Assembly: GCF_049801095.1 (NCBI RefSeq)
Contig: NZ_JBNAGH010000003.1
Coordinates: 310,001 to 374,000 of the forward strand
Source: Dinoroseobacter sp049801095
Lineage (GTDB): Bacteria > Pseudomonadota > Alphaproteobacteria > Rhodobacterales > Rhodobacteraceae
Length of the DNA: 64,000 nucleotides
Reading direction: 5' to 3'
Positions 1 through 8,156 of this stretch are shown here, piece after piece (the stretch's first letter is position 1; each line of letters starts with the position of its first letter). A program made the position numbers and the translations under genes. The notes below the pieces were generated by a model, which saw only the letters and a list, made by a program, of their open reading frames with translations, was not told the DNA's origin and did not search any database.

Positions 1-169
1 CCGGACCCGGCAGGACGATACCCTCTCGCCCGTGGCGCGTTGCATGCTGCAAGCCCATACGGATCTCGCGGTCCAAAGCGCCGAGAGCCTCGATCCCGCC
101 AAGCTGCGCGCGTTGCGGGCGCAGATCTGGACGCTCTCGGATCTGCTCTCCGAGACCTATATGCGGTGA
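1..169 (+). CDS. C-terminal end of an alpha-E domain-like protein (partial)
   Basis: Only the last 55 or so codons are inside the window, read in the frame starting at base 2 and ending at the TGA at 167-169. The visible tail is hydrophilic and ends with the helix-like IWTLSDLLSETYMR. It lies directly before a transglutaminase-like gene. In many proteobacteria such genes form a conserved cluster of a circularly permuted ATP-grasp protein, an alpha-E domain protein and a transglutaminase-like protein. The assignment therefore rests mainly on position and on the helical tail. The GTG at 166 overlapping the stop codon could also serve as a coupled start for the next gene. Confidence 0.55.
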   Translation, partial: RTRQDDTLSPVARCMLQAHTDLAVQSAESLDPAKLRALRAQIWTLSDLLSETYMR

Positions 170-177
170 GGGACGGG

Positions 178-1068
178 ATGCTCTATGACATCCGGCTGGA
201 GCTGAGCCACAGCTATTCGGGGCGCGCCAGCGGGGCGCGGCATCTGACCCGGGTGGTGCCCGCCGCCCTGCCCGGCCGGCAAGTGGTGCGCACGAGCCTG
301 CTCAGCTGCGCGCCGCTCGCAGACACGCGGCACAGCTTTCGCGACTTCTTTGGCAATGAGGCGACGGTGTTCTACCACGACCGCCCCCATGACGAGATGA
401 TCGTGACCATGCAGGCGCGGGTGGCCTGCGAGGCCCCGGAAGCGCAGCTCGACATGTCGCCGGATCGCGCGCGGCTGGCCCAGGAGATCGCGCAGGTCTC
501 CGCCCTCGGCCCCGACGCGCCACATCACTTCCTTGGGCCCTCGCCGCGGGTGCCGGCACGGTCCGAGTTGGCCAGCTTCGCCCGCCAGATCGTTGCCGAG
601 ACACGCGGCGGGGCACTGCCGCAGATGCGCGCGCTGGGGCGTGCGCTCCACCGCGAAATGAAGTTCGACGCCAGCGCCACCACGGTCGAGACCCCGATGA
701 TCGAGGCGTTCGAGAAGCGCCACGGGGTGTGTCAGGATTTCAGCCATATCCTGATCGCGGCCCTGCGGAGCCTCGGGATCCCGGCGCGCTATGTCTCGGG
801 CTTCCTGCGCACCCTGCCGCCCCCGGGCAAACCACGACTTGAGGGCGCCGATGCCATGCATGCCTGGGTGAGCGCCTGGTGCGGGGCGGATATGGGCTGG
901 ATCGAATATGATCCGACCAATGACCTCTCGATCGAGACGGATCACATCGTGGTCGCCTATGGGCGCGATTATTCCGACGTCTCGCCGATCAAGGGCGTGC
1001 TGAGGACGGCCGCCCAGGGCACAAGTTCGCAAGGGGTGGATATGATCCCGGTGGAGGAGGCCGCCTAG
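178..1068 (+). CDS. transglutaminase-like cysteine protease family protein
   Basis: A protein of 296 residues if started at ATG 178; a GTG at 166 that overlaps the previous stop is an alternative start. Residues 1-85 match the N-terminal bacterial transglutaminase-like beta domain that precedes the core. The core carries the full triad: Cys185 in GVCQDFSH, His228 in AMHAWV and Asp245 in YDPTN. No signal peptide is visible. Proteins of this type accompany alpha-E and ATP-grasp proteins in a cluster thought to make or process a peptide-like product; the substrate is unknown. The gene is probably co-transcribed with the preceding partial gene, from which it is separated by 8 bp. Confidence 0.85.
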   Translation: MLYDIRLELSHSYSGRASGARHLTRVVPAALPGRQVVRTSLLSCAPLADTRHSFRDFFGNEATVFYHDRPHDEMIVTMQARVACEAPEAQLDMSPDRARLAQEIAQVSALGPDAPHHFLGPSPRVPARSELASFARQIVAETRGGALPQMRALGRALHREMKFDASATTVETPMIEAFEKRHGVCQDFSHILIAALRSLGIPARYVSGFLRTLPPPGKPRLEGADAMHAWVSAWCGADMGWIEYDPTNDLSIETDHIVVAYGRDYSDVSPIKGVLRTAAQGTSSQGVDMIPVEEAA

Positions 1069-1082
1069 GCCAACACGGTGGA

Positions 1083-1280
1083 TCAGGCCTGCAGCGGCAG
1101 GGCCCCGTCATCGGGCCCGTTGCGCCAGATGCAGAAGGCCGCGGCAGCAAAGCCGAAGGCGAGACAGGCCGCGCCTGTGCCCGCATAGATCAGCGCCGCG
1201 ATCAGCAGCGGCGCCCCAAGCACCAGGGACACGCCCGCACTCAGAACGCCGAAAACCGTTCCCGTGAGCGCGTAGATCAT
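1083..1280 (-). CDS. small two-helix membrane protein
   Basis: A 65-residue protein on the minus strand, convergent with the transglutaminase gene 14 bp away. The start is placed at 1280 because GGAGG lies 5 bases upstream of that ATG; an earlier in-frame ATG at 1295 has no comparable site. Two hydrophobic segments, about residues 4-25 and 30-50, are separated by a short polar turn, and the tail is short and polar. I do not recognise a family. Size and composition suggest an inner-membrane protein of unknown role. Confidence 0.6.
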   Translation of the reverse strand: MIYALTGTVFGVLSAGVSLVLGAPLLIAALIYAGTGAACLAFGFAAAAFCIWRNGPDDGALPLQA

Positions 1281-1357
1281 GCTGTCCTCCATCAAGCTGG
1301 TGCCTGTTCACCGTAGCGTGACGAATCTTACCAGAGTCTTAACGAAGGTTTACGAGA

Positions 1358-1382
1358 GGTGTTTCGGAAGGCCCGAAACACC
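1358..1382 (-). terminator. 10-bp perfect hairpin after the acyl-CoA synthetase gene
   Basis: GGTGTTTCGG at 1358-1367 pairs with CCGAAACACC at 1373-1382 around a 5-base loop. It begins 19 bases beyond the stop codon of the minus-strand acyl-CoA synthetase gene. There is no T run on either side, so it may be a terminator lacking a U tract or an mRNA 3'-end stabiliser. Confidence 0.5.
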
Positions 1383-1400
1383 TTCAATTGTTCGGATCGC

Positions 1401-3299
1401 TCACTCGGCCCATTCCCAGGGACGGGTGAAGTTGCCAAGCGTATGGCCCAGCGCCTCTTCATCCACATCGCCGGTCTTGCGCAACCGCGCGACCAGACCA
1501 CGCTTCTTGTCCTCGACCACTTCGGCAACCTCGGCTGTATGGCCCGCCTCGCTCAGCGCCTTGTCATAGACGAGGCTGATCGCGCGCTTGCGCAGATCGG
1601 GCTTGAAGACCTTGCCGACGGCGGTCTTCGGCAGCTCGTCCAGCACCTCGACCCGTTTGGGGTGCGCCGCACGCTCGGTCACAACCTCGGCGGCATGGGC
1701 CATCAGCTCCTCCGCAGTCGCTTCGGCGCCGCCGACCAGTTCCACATAGGCGACAGGCAGCTCGCCCGCATAGGAATCCGGCTGGCCGATTGCCCCGGCC
1801 ATGGCCACGGCGGGATGCGCCATCAGCGCCTCCTCGATCACCGCCGGGTCGATATTGTGACCCGAGCGAATGATGAGGTCCTTCGCGCGCCCTGTGATCC
1901 AGAGATAGCCCTCATCATCAATCCGACCCAGATCCCCCGTCCGAAGATAGACCTTATCCGCATAAAGCCCGAGATTCTTGCCTGCCTCCGTATAGGTCGA
2001 GCCCTCATTCACGCCCGGATTGGCGATGCAGATCTCGCCCACCTCATCGGTGCTGCATTCATAGGTGATGCTCCCATCCTCTTCGCAATGCAGGATCCGC
2101 ACATCCGTATGGGGCAGCGGAATACCCACGGAGCCGACCTTCTGCACCCCATCGATCGGGTTGCAGGAGACAAGGCAGGTCGCCTCGGTCAGCCCGTAGC
2201 CCTCGGCGATGTTCACGCCCGTGGCCTTCTGGAACCGCGTATAGAGCTCGAGCGGCAGAGGCGCCGAACCGGAGATCGCAATGCGCAGGGAGGAGACATC
2301 CGCATCCACCGGACGCTGCATCAGGGCCGAGAGCGCCGTGGGCACGGTGATCATGAAGGTCACGTCCCAACGCTCGATCAGCTTCCAGAAATTGTCGAAC
2401 ACGCCCTCGCCGCGATAGCCCTGGGGCGTGGGGAAGACCACATGCCCGCCCGAGGTCAGCACAGACATCAGAACCGGATAGCAGGCAAAGACATGGAAGA
2501 GCGGCAGCGGACAGATCAGCGTATCGTCATGGGTGAAAAGGAGCTCCGCCCCCAGCCAGCCATTATAGAGCATGCCGGAATAGGTGTGCTGTGCCACCTT
2601 GGGCATGCCAGTGGTGCCACCCGTGTGGAAATAGGCCGCGACGCGATCCTCAAAACTGTCGGGAAAGGTCAGGCCATCAGCGGGCTGACGGGCGATCTCG
2701 GTGTTGAAGTTCAGCACCGTCGCGCGATGCGAAACCGGGTTCTTGGGCCGGAGCAGCCCGGCAATCCAGCTCTTGGGCGGGCTGAGATAGCGCAGCAGGT
2801 CGATCTCAAGCACATGGGTCACGCCCGGTGCCATGGCCACGGCCTCGGCAGTTTTCTGGGCGACATCGGTCTTGAGGAAAGACTTGAGGGTCACGACAAC
2901 CTTGGCCTTGGTCTCGTTCAGGATGGCCCCGATCTGCTCGGCCTCGAGCAGCGGGTTGATCGGGTTGACCACCCCGGCCACGGCCCCGCCGAGATAGGCC
3001 CAGACCGTCTCGGAGGTGTTGGGCAGGACATAGGCGACGACGTCATTCTCGCCCACGCCCAGCGCTCGGAACAGGTTCGCCGCCTGGGTCGCCTTGCCAT
3101 GGAGTTCGCGCCAGGTCAGGGTCTCGCCCGCATCCTTGGCGTCGGAGGTGAGCGTGAAGGTCACCGCCTTGCGGTCCCCATGGGCATTCTTGGTCTTGGT
3201 CAGCAGCTCATAAATGGTCTGCGCGGGCTGCGCTGTTTCCCACGGATGTGCGGCCTCCAGATCGGCCTTGTCTGCAAGCGTCGAAATGGAAGCTCCCAT
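1401..3299 (-). CDS. acyl-CoA synthetase (AMP-forming)
   Basis: A 632-residue member of the ANL adenylate-forming superfamily, which activates a carboxylic acid with ATP and loads it onto CoA. The P-loop-like signature TGGTTGMPK lies at residues 226-234. The later motifs YGLTE and LRTGDLGRIDDEGYLWITGR are present, and the C-terminal lysine motif reads LPKTAVGKVFK. Length and motifs fit the long FadD-like synthetases common in Rhodobacterales; the chain-length preference cannot be read. The start at 3299 is chosen because GGGGGAAGG precedes it; 16 further upstream codons look untranslated. It is transcribed alone, away from the ABC transporter upstream. Confidence 0.88.
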   Translation of the reverse strand: MGASISTLADKADLEAAHPWETAQPAQTIYELLTKTKNAHGDRKAVTFTLTSDAKDAGETLTWRELHGKATQAANLFRALGVGENDVVAYVLPNTSETVWAYLGGAVAGVVNPINPLLEAEQIGAILNETKAKVVVTLKSFLKTDVAQKTAEAVAMAPGVTHVLEIDLLRYLSPPKSWIAGLLRPKNPVSHRATVLNFNTEIARQPADGLTFPDSFEDRVAAYFHTGGTTGMPKVAQHTYSGMLYNGWLGAELLFTHDDTLICPLPLFHVFACYPVLMSVLTSGGHVVFPTPQGYRGEGVFDNFWKLIERWDVTFMITVPTALSALMQRPVDADVSSLRIAISGSAPLPLELYTRFQKATGVNIAEGYGLTEATCLVSCNPIDGVQKVGSVGIPLPHTDVRILHCEEDGSITYECSTDEVGEICIANPGVNEGSTYTEAGKNLGLYADKVYLRTGDLGRIDDEGYLWITGRAKDLIIRSGHNIDPAVIEEALMAHPAVAMAGAIGQPDSYAGELPVAYVELVGGAEATAEELMAHAAEVVTERAAHPKRVEVLDELPKTAVGKVFKPDLRKRAISLVYDKALSEAGHTAEVAEVVEDKKRGLVARLRKTGDVDEEALGHTLGNFTRPWEWAE

Positions 3300-3460
3300 C
3301 GCGCCTTCCCCCCTGTTTTTCCCTGTCAGCCTGTTTTCTGCCCGCAACCGGGCGCTGATCTGGGATCCAGAGATACGCGAATGACAGAGTGACGCAACCC
3401 GTAGCGCATGGCGACAACGTTACGTCCAAACGCCCGCGCCGCGACGTCAACGGGCCCAAA

Positions 3461-3477
3461 GGCCCGGAAAACGGGCC
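3461..3477 (-). terminator. weak terminator hairpin after the ABC exporter
   Basis: GGCCCG and CGGGCC form a 6-bp stem with a 5-base loop at the stop codon of the minus-strand ABC transporter gene, followed on that strand by only TTT. This is a plausible but weak intrinsic terminator. Confidence 0.35.
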
Positions 3478-5285
3478 TATTCGGCGGCGAGCCCTGCGGT
3501 GAATTGCAAACGCGCAAGCCGGGCATAGAGGCCGCCTTGAGCAACCAGCGCATCATGGGTGCCTTCGGCGACGATCCGGCCATCCTCGAAAACCAGGATG
3601 CGGTCGGCCTTCTTCACGGTCGCCAAACGGTGGGCCACGATCAGGGTGGTGCGCCCTTCAGAGAGCTGTTCGACCGCGCGCTGCACCGCGAGTTCGGACT
3701 CGGCATCCAGCGCCGAGGTCGCCTCGTCCAGCAGCAGGACCGGCGCGTCCCGCAGGATCGCACGGGCCAGAGCGATGCGCTGCTTCTGCCCACCGCTGAG
3801 CATCACGCCGCGCTCGCCCACATAGGTGTCATAGCCATCGGGCAGACGGGTGAGGAACTCATCGGCGGCAGCGGCCTTGGCAGCAGCCTCCACCTCTGCA
3901 TCCGTGGCGTCCGGGCGACCAAAGCGGATGTTTTCCCGCGCGCTGGCGGCAAAGATCACGGCATCCTGGGGCACGAAGGCCAACTTGCGGCGGAAGGCGT
4001 CTCGCTCGGTCTCGCGCAGGTCGATCCCGTCGAGCTTCACCGTACCCTCGGACGGATCGAAGAAGCGCAGCAGCAGCTGCAGGATCGTCGACTTGCCCGC
4101 GCCGGAGGGGCCCACAAGAGCCACGGTTTCCCCCGGCTGGATATCGATATCGATGCCGTCAAGCACGGGCGTGTCGGGTCGGGCCGGGTATGTGAAGCTC
4201 ACCCCGTCGAACTGGATATGGCCGACGCATTCGCCGGGCAGGGTCTTGGGGTCGGCGGGATCCTCGACGCTGTCTTTCATGGTCAGCAGCTCGACCAGAC
4301 GTTCCGTGGCCCCGGCCGCGCGTTGCAGCTCGCTCCAGATCTCGGAGAGCGCCCCGACAGACCCCGCGACCATCACCGCGTAGATCACAAACTGCACCAG
4401 CGCGCCGGGCGTCATCAGCTCGTCGCGCACATCCCGCGCGCCCATCCAGAGCACGCCGACAATACCGGTGAAGATCAGGAAGATGACGATCACCGTCATG
4501 ATCGAACGCACACCGATCCGCCGCTTGGCGCTGTCGAAGGAGGCCTCGGTCATCCGGTCAAACTCGGCACGGCTCTCTTGCACATGGGTGAAGGCCTGCA
4601 CGGTCTGCACCGACAAGAGCGCCTCGGAGGCATTGCCCGAGCTTGCCGCGATCCAGTCCTGGTTCGCGCGGCTGAGCTTGCGCAGCTTGCGGCCCAAAAC
4701 GACGATGGGGATCAGCACCATGGGAACCAGCAAGAGGACCAGAAGCGTCAGTTTGCTGGAGGTCAGCAGCATCAGCACCATCCCCCCCAGCAGAATGAGG
4801 AAGTTCCGCAGCGCGACCGAGACCGAAGACGAGATCACCGACAGGATCAGCGTCGTGTCCGTGGTCAGGCGGCTGAGCACCTCGCCGGTCATGATCTTCT
4901 CGAAGAAGGCCGGGCTCATCCCAAGGGTCCGGTCGAACACCGCCTTGCGGATATCGGCCACCACGCGCTCACCGAGCCGGGTCACGAGGTAATAGCGCAG
5001 GCCCGTGCCAATCGCGAGCAGAGCCGCCACGGCGATCGCTGCGCCGAAATACTGATCGAGCAGGGCCGTATCGCGGGCATCAAACCCGTCGACCACACGA
5101 CGCACGGCCATGGGCAAGAGGAGCGACAGGAACGCCGTCAGCACCAGCGCGACGCCCGCCGCAGCCAGCAGCGTGCGATAGGGCGCGATGAACGGGAACA
5201 GCGTCTTCAGCGCGCTGATATTCTTGGATTTCTCGCGCTCTTCGGAAGCGGCATTGGGCGCGGTCGGCGCGGGTTGTCTGGCCAT
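3477..5285 (-). CDS. ABC exporter half-transporter (fused membrane and ATPase domains)
   Basis: A 602-residue MsbA/BmrA-type half transporter that should act as a dimer in the inner membrane. Residues 30-310 hold the membrane domain with about six helices (for example 40-60, 82-100, 161-176, 181-198, 262-282 and 295-312). The nucleotide-binding domain has Walker A GPSGAGKST at 392-400, the signature LSGGQ at 496-500, Walker B VLLLDE at 516-521 and the H-loop in VAHRL. Nothing in the sequence fixes the substrate (lipid, drug or peptide). The first 25 residues are polar and Ala/Glu-rich, as is common in the Rhodobacterales members. The gene stands alone between the acyl-CoA synthetase gene and tRNA-Gly. 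Confidence 0.9.
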   Translation of the reverse strand: MARQPAPTAPNAASEEREKSKNISALKTLFPFIAPYRTLLAAAGVALVLTAFLSLLLPMAVRRVVDGFDARDTALLDQYFGAAIAVAALLAIGTGLRYYLVTRLGERVVADIRKAVFDRTLGMSPAFFEKIMTGEVLSRLTTDTTLILSVISSSVSVALRNFLILLGGMVLMLLTSSKLTLLVLLLVPMVLIPIVVLGRKLRKLSRANQDWIAASSGNASEALLSVQTVQAFTHVQESRAEFDRMTEASFDSAKRRIGVRSIMTVIVIFLIFTGIVGVLWMGARDVRDELMTPGALVQFVIYAVMVAGSVGALSEIWSELQRAAGATERLVELLTMKDSVEDPADPKTLPGECVGHIQFDGVSFTYPARPDTPVLDGIDIDIQPGETVALVGPSGAGKSTILQLLLRFFDPSEGTVKLDGIDLRETERDAFRRKLAFVPQDAVIFAASARENIRFGRPDATDAEVEAAAKAAAADEFLTRLPDGYDTYVGERGVMLSGGQKQRIALARAILRDAPVLLLDEATSALDAESELAVQRAVEQLSEGRTTLIVAHRLATVKKADRILVFEDGRIVAEGTHDALVAQGGLYARLARLQFTAGLAAE

Positions 5286-5490
5286 CGGCGGCAGCTCTCA
5301 CACTGTGCGGAGCACGTGCGCGGCCCCACGCCCCGCTGCATGTCCCCCGAAGGTCACTCTTACGACAGCCTGCCCGAGGGGCGGATCCGCCGCACTGGCA
5401 CATCGGGGCTCCTGTCCCGGCGCTGCCAGCAGTCTCAGGTCTCGGCCCGGGCCTGTCTCCGCTCAGAGACGGCGCATCCGGCCGGGTGCT

Positions 5491-5564
5491 TGGAGCGGGC
5501 GGCGGGAATCGAACCCGCGTCATTAGCTTGGAAGGCTAAGGTCTTACCACTACACAACGCCCGC
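5491..5564 (-). tRNA. tRNA-Gly (anticodon TCC)
   Basis: On the minus strand the acceptor arms GCGGGCG and CGCCCGC pair, the anticodon loop is CTTCCAA and the T loop TTCGATT is flanked by GCGGG/CCCGC. The CCA end is encoded (TGG on the plus strand at 5491-5493). The anticodon TCC reads GGA glycine codons. Confidence 0.95.
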
Positions 5565-5575
5565 GTAGCATGAAG

Positions 5576-5604
5576 GTCGTATGTCATCGGATTTGCGCGG
5601 TCAA
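5576..5604 (-). promoter_or_regulatory. predicted promoter of tRNA-Gly
   Basis: On the minus strand TTGACC (plus-strand 5599-5604) is followed after 17 bp by TACGAC (5576-5581), ending 11 bp before the mature 5' end of the tRNA. Spacing and -35 box match the alphaproteobacterial housekeeping pattern; the -10 box is weak. Confidence 0.5.
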
Positions 5605-5662
5605 GCACTTGCGGGTGCGCAAGATGTAGCACCAAGGGCGTACGGGCGCGGGCCTTGTCCGC

Positions 5663-6664
5663 CTACCCGCTCGAGGCGCGGCGCACCAGCGCCACGGGCA
5701 TGCGCGTCACGGGTGCCGGGGCAAGACCCGTCTTGATCCAGGAGAGCGCGGTCCGGGCCGTGGTGCGCGCCAGCTCCGAGATGTTGCAACTGACCGAGGT
5801 CAGCGCCGGGAAGCTGTCGCGGCAATCCTCGATATCGTCGATCCCGATCACCCGGAGGTCGGACCCCACCCGGGGCCCATGCTCCGCGCAGCCCGCCAAG
5901 AGCCCGAGCGCCACGAGATCGTTGAAGCAAAGCACCCCATCGACCTCCCCATGGTGATCGCGAAGCTCGGCGGCCATGGCACGGCCAAAGGCGCGGGTCG
6001 CCTGCCCGGTGAAGATGACCGGTTCGCGCCCATGGGCGGCCAAAACCTCGAGGTAACCGCTCATCCGCTCTTGGGTGACCGGACGCCCTTCGAGCCCACC
6101 GAGAAAGGCGATGCGCTGGCAGCCTGCCTCGATCAGATGCCGCGTCGCGAGCGCGCTGCCATGCTGAAAATCCGGCGCGATGAAAGGCACGCTGCCACAG
6201 GATCCTTCCAGCTGCCGCAGGACCTGGATCGTCGGCGTGCCCGCGGCCTGCAAGGCGGCGAGGGTCTCGGCCTGCTGTCCATAGGCCGGGGACAGGATCA
6301 ACCCGGAGACCCCATGCTCCACCAGCGAGGCGATCATCTTGATCTGCAGCGCAGGGTTTTCATCCGTATTGGCGATGACCGTGGCATAGCCTTCCTCGGC
6401 GAGCTGCATCTGCAACGAGGCGGCGAACTCGGTGAAGAACGGGTTGCGCAGATCGTTGATGACCAACCCGATCAGCCCAGAGGAGGACGAGCGCAGGGTC
6501 GCCGCCGAGCGGTTATAGACATAGCCGATCTCGCCCATGGCCGCGCGCACCCGGTCGCGCGTGCTGTCCTTGACCGTCTCACTGCCCTGCAACACGAGGC
6601 TGACCGTGGATTTCGACACGCCCGCCTGTTTGGCAACATCCAGGATAGTCGGTCGGCGGGCCAT
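5663..6664 (-). CDS. LacI-family transcriptional regulator
   Basis: A 333-residue regulator with the LacI helix-turn-helix at residues 5-25 (TILDVAKQAGVSKSTVSLVL), the hinge helix ending in the leucine-containing ATLRSSSSG, and a periplasmic-binding-protein-like sugar domain after residue 60. ATG 6664 is preceded by GAGGAG; an upstream in-frame ATG at 6688 would add 8 residues and overlap the preceding gene. It is the last gene of the 15-gene catabolic array, 7 bp after the DUF993 gene. The hinge leucine is the type that opens a central CG step, and two palindromes with central CG lie before the first gene of the array (22576-22620), so it is the likely repressor. The effector is unknown. Confidence 0.9.
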   Translation of the reverse strand: MARRPTILDVAKQAGVSKSTVSLVLQGSETVKDSTRDRVRAAMGEIGYVYNRSAATLRSSSSGLIGLVINDLRNPFFTEFAASLQMQLAEEGYATVIANTDENPALQIKMIASLVEHGVSGLILSPAYGQQAETLAALQAAGTPTIQVLRQLEGSCGSVPFIAPDFQHGSALATRHLIEAGCQRIAFLGGLEGRPVTQERMSGYLEVLAAHGREPVIFTGQATRAFGRAMAAELRDHHGEVDGVLCFNDLVALGLLAGCAEHGPRVGSDLRVIGIDDIEDCRDSFPALTSVSCNISELARTTARTALSWIKTGLAPAPVTRMPVALVRRASSG

Positions 6665-6671
6665 CAGCTCC

Positions 6672-7838
6672 TCAGGTATCGATCCCATGAATGGCCAGCA
6701 GGGACGTCATCCGCGCCTCGGCCAGATCCGGCTGCAAAAGCAGGTTGGCCTGATCGACCAGCCGGAACACCTGGGCATAGTGCGTGATATCGCGGCTGGA
6801 TTGGAACCCTCCGGGCATGATGAAATGGCCCTGCGCGCCGTTCAGCCACGCCAGAAACGCGATCCCGGCCTTGTAGAACCGGGTCGGCGCGCGAAAAATC
6901 TCGCGGCTGAGCGGGACCGTGGGGGCAAAGAGCGCGTGGTAGCGCTCCATATCGCCCTCGGCCAGAGCCTCCAGCGCCTGCGAGGCAGCGGGCGCGATCC
7001 CCGCGAAGATCCCCAGCAAAGCGTGGCTGAAATGGGTGCCATCCCCGGCGATCAGATCCGCATAGTTGAAATCATCCCCGGTATAGAGCCGGACCCCCTC
7101 AGGCAGGCGCGCGCGAAACGCCTCCTCATGGGCCTGATCGAGCAGGGAGATCTTGATCCCATCCACCTGCCCCGGGTTCTCGGCAATCAGGTCGAGCACG
7201 AACTGGTTCGCGGCCTCCAGATCGCTTTGACCCCAATAGCCCGCAAGCGCGGGATCGAACATCTCCCCCAGCCAGTGGAGGACAACCGGCTCTTGCGCGC
7301 CATCGATCAGCGCGCGGTACACCTTGTGATAGGCCTCCGGCGCGGCATTGATCGCCGTGAAGGCCTTGGACGCCATGAGGATGAGCTGCCCGCCCGCGGC
7401 CTCGATCGCCTCGGCCTGCTCCTGGTAGGCGGCAAGAATGGCCTCGGGCGTCGCAAGCTCGGACAGCTCCCAATGGTCGGTTCCCGCCCCGCAGGCCACG
7501 CGCGGGCGCAGCGGATGGGCCTTGGCGGCGACCATGGTGCGCTCGATCAGCTCCTTCGCGGTGAGCCAATCAACTCCCATGCCGCGCTGCGCAGTGTCCA
7601 TGGCCTCGGCCAGTCCCAGCCCTTGATCCCAGAGGCCCATGCGAAATTGCAGGGTTGCCTCCCAATCCACCGCCGGGCGCGTGTCCCACGGGTTGCGCTC
7701 GCGCAGCGGGTCACTGACCACATGGGCGGCGGCAAAGGCGGTGCGGGTCAGGGGCACGCGGGGCGCACGCGCCTCCAGCGGTGTGGCGCGCAGGGTATAG
7801 GCCGCGAGCCCACCCTCAGTGGTTGGCAAGGTCAGCAT
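6672..7838 (-). CDS. DUF993 family protein (dihydrodipicolinate synthase-like aldolase)
   Basis: A 388-residue protein resembling the DUF993 branch of the DHDPS/N-acetylneuraminate lyase superfamily, which is longer than classical DHDPS (about 290 residues). The segment VDGIKISLLD places a lysine (Lys229) where DHDPS-fold aldolases carry the Schiff-base lysine, so class I aldolase or dehydratase chemistry is plausible. A preceding stretch, PVVLHWLGEMFDP, is also well formed. The gene lies between a Dabb gene (9 bp) and the LacI gene in a sugar-type catabolic array, which suggests cleavage or dehydration of a keto-sugar acid made by the neighbouring dehydrogenases. That role is inference; the family has no well-established reaction known to me. 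Confidence 0.78.
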   Translation of the reverse strand: MLTLPTTEGGLAAYTLRATPLEARAPRVPLTRTAFAAAHVVSDPLRERNPWDTRPAVDWEATLQFRMGLWDQGLGLAEAMDTAQRGMGVDWLTAKELIERTMVAAKAHPLRPRVACGAGTDHWELSELATPEAILAAYQEQAEAIEAAGGQLILMASKAFTAINAAPEAYHKVYRALIDGAQEPVVLHWLGEMFDPALAGYWGQSDLEAANQFVLDLIAENPGQVDGIKISLLDQAHEEAFRARLPEGVRLYTGDDFNYADLIAGDGTHFSHALLGIFAGIAPAASQALEALAEGDMERYHALFAPTVPLSREIFRAPTRFYKAGIAFLAWLNGAQGHFIMPGGFQSSRDITHYAQVFRLVDQANLLLQPDLAEARMTSLLAIHGIDT

Positions 7839-7847
7839 CGGCGCGCC

Positions 7848-8156
7848 TCACACATCCAGATCGAGCACGCAGAGCCCGTCGATCCCGCCCACGGCGTTCT
7901 CGACAAGCTGGCCGCCCAGGGCCTGATGCTCGGGATTGTCCGCATAGGTCTGCAGCGCATCCCAACTGTCGAAATCGATGACGAAACCATGCATATAGCC
8001 GCGCTCGATCTGCTCGGGGCTTTCGGAGCGCCCGCCGGTGAAGCCCTGTGCGCCCGGGAGTTTCTCGGTCAGCGCGGCGAGCCCGCCATAGATCTCGGCG
8101 ATCTTTTCCTCGGAGGTCTCGGGTTTGAACTTGGTCAGAACGATATGTCGGATCAT
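7848..8156 (-). CDS. Dabb family stress-responsive alpha/beta-barrel protein
   Basis: A 102-residue protein beginning MIRHIVLTKFKPETSEEKI, the typical first strand and helix of the dimeric alpha/beta-barrel Dabb family. The hallmark central histidine and following strand (MHGFVIDFDSWDALQTYADNPEHQAL) are present. Family members include small enzymes and stress proteins, and they recur in carbohydrate-catabolic operons with unknown function. The start overlaps the stop of the upstream GMC gene by 4 bp (ATGA), indicating translational coupling. A role as an auxiliary isomerase or cyclase in the pathway is possible but not shown. Confidence 0.85.
   Translation of the reverse strand: MIRHIVLTKFKPETSEEKIAEIYGGLAALTEKLPGAQGFTGGRSESPEQIERGYMHGFVIDFDSWDALQTYADNPEHQALGGQLVENAVGGIDGLCVLDLDV

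Noticed and set aside
1359..3392. Long open frame opposite the acyl-CoA synthetase gene
   Set aside because: Composition is His/Arg/Gly-rich with no domain; it is a shadow of the real gene in high-GC DNA.
3408..5573. 721-codon open frame opposite the ABC exporter
   Set aside because: Antisense to a clear ABC transporter; low-complexity His/Gln/Arg content and no ribosome site.
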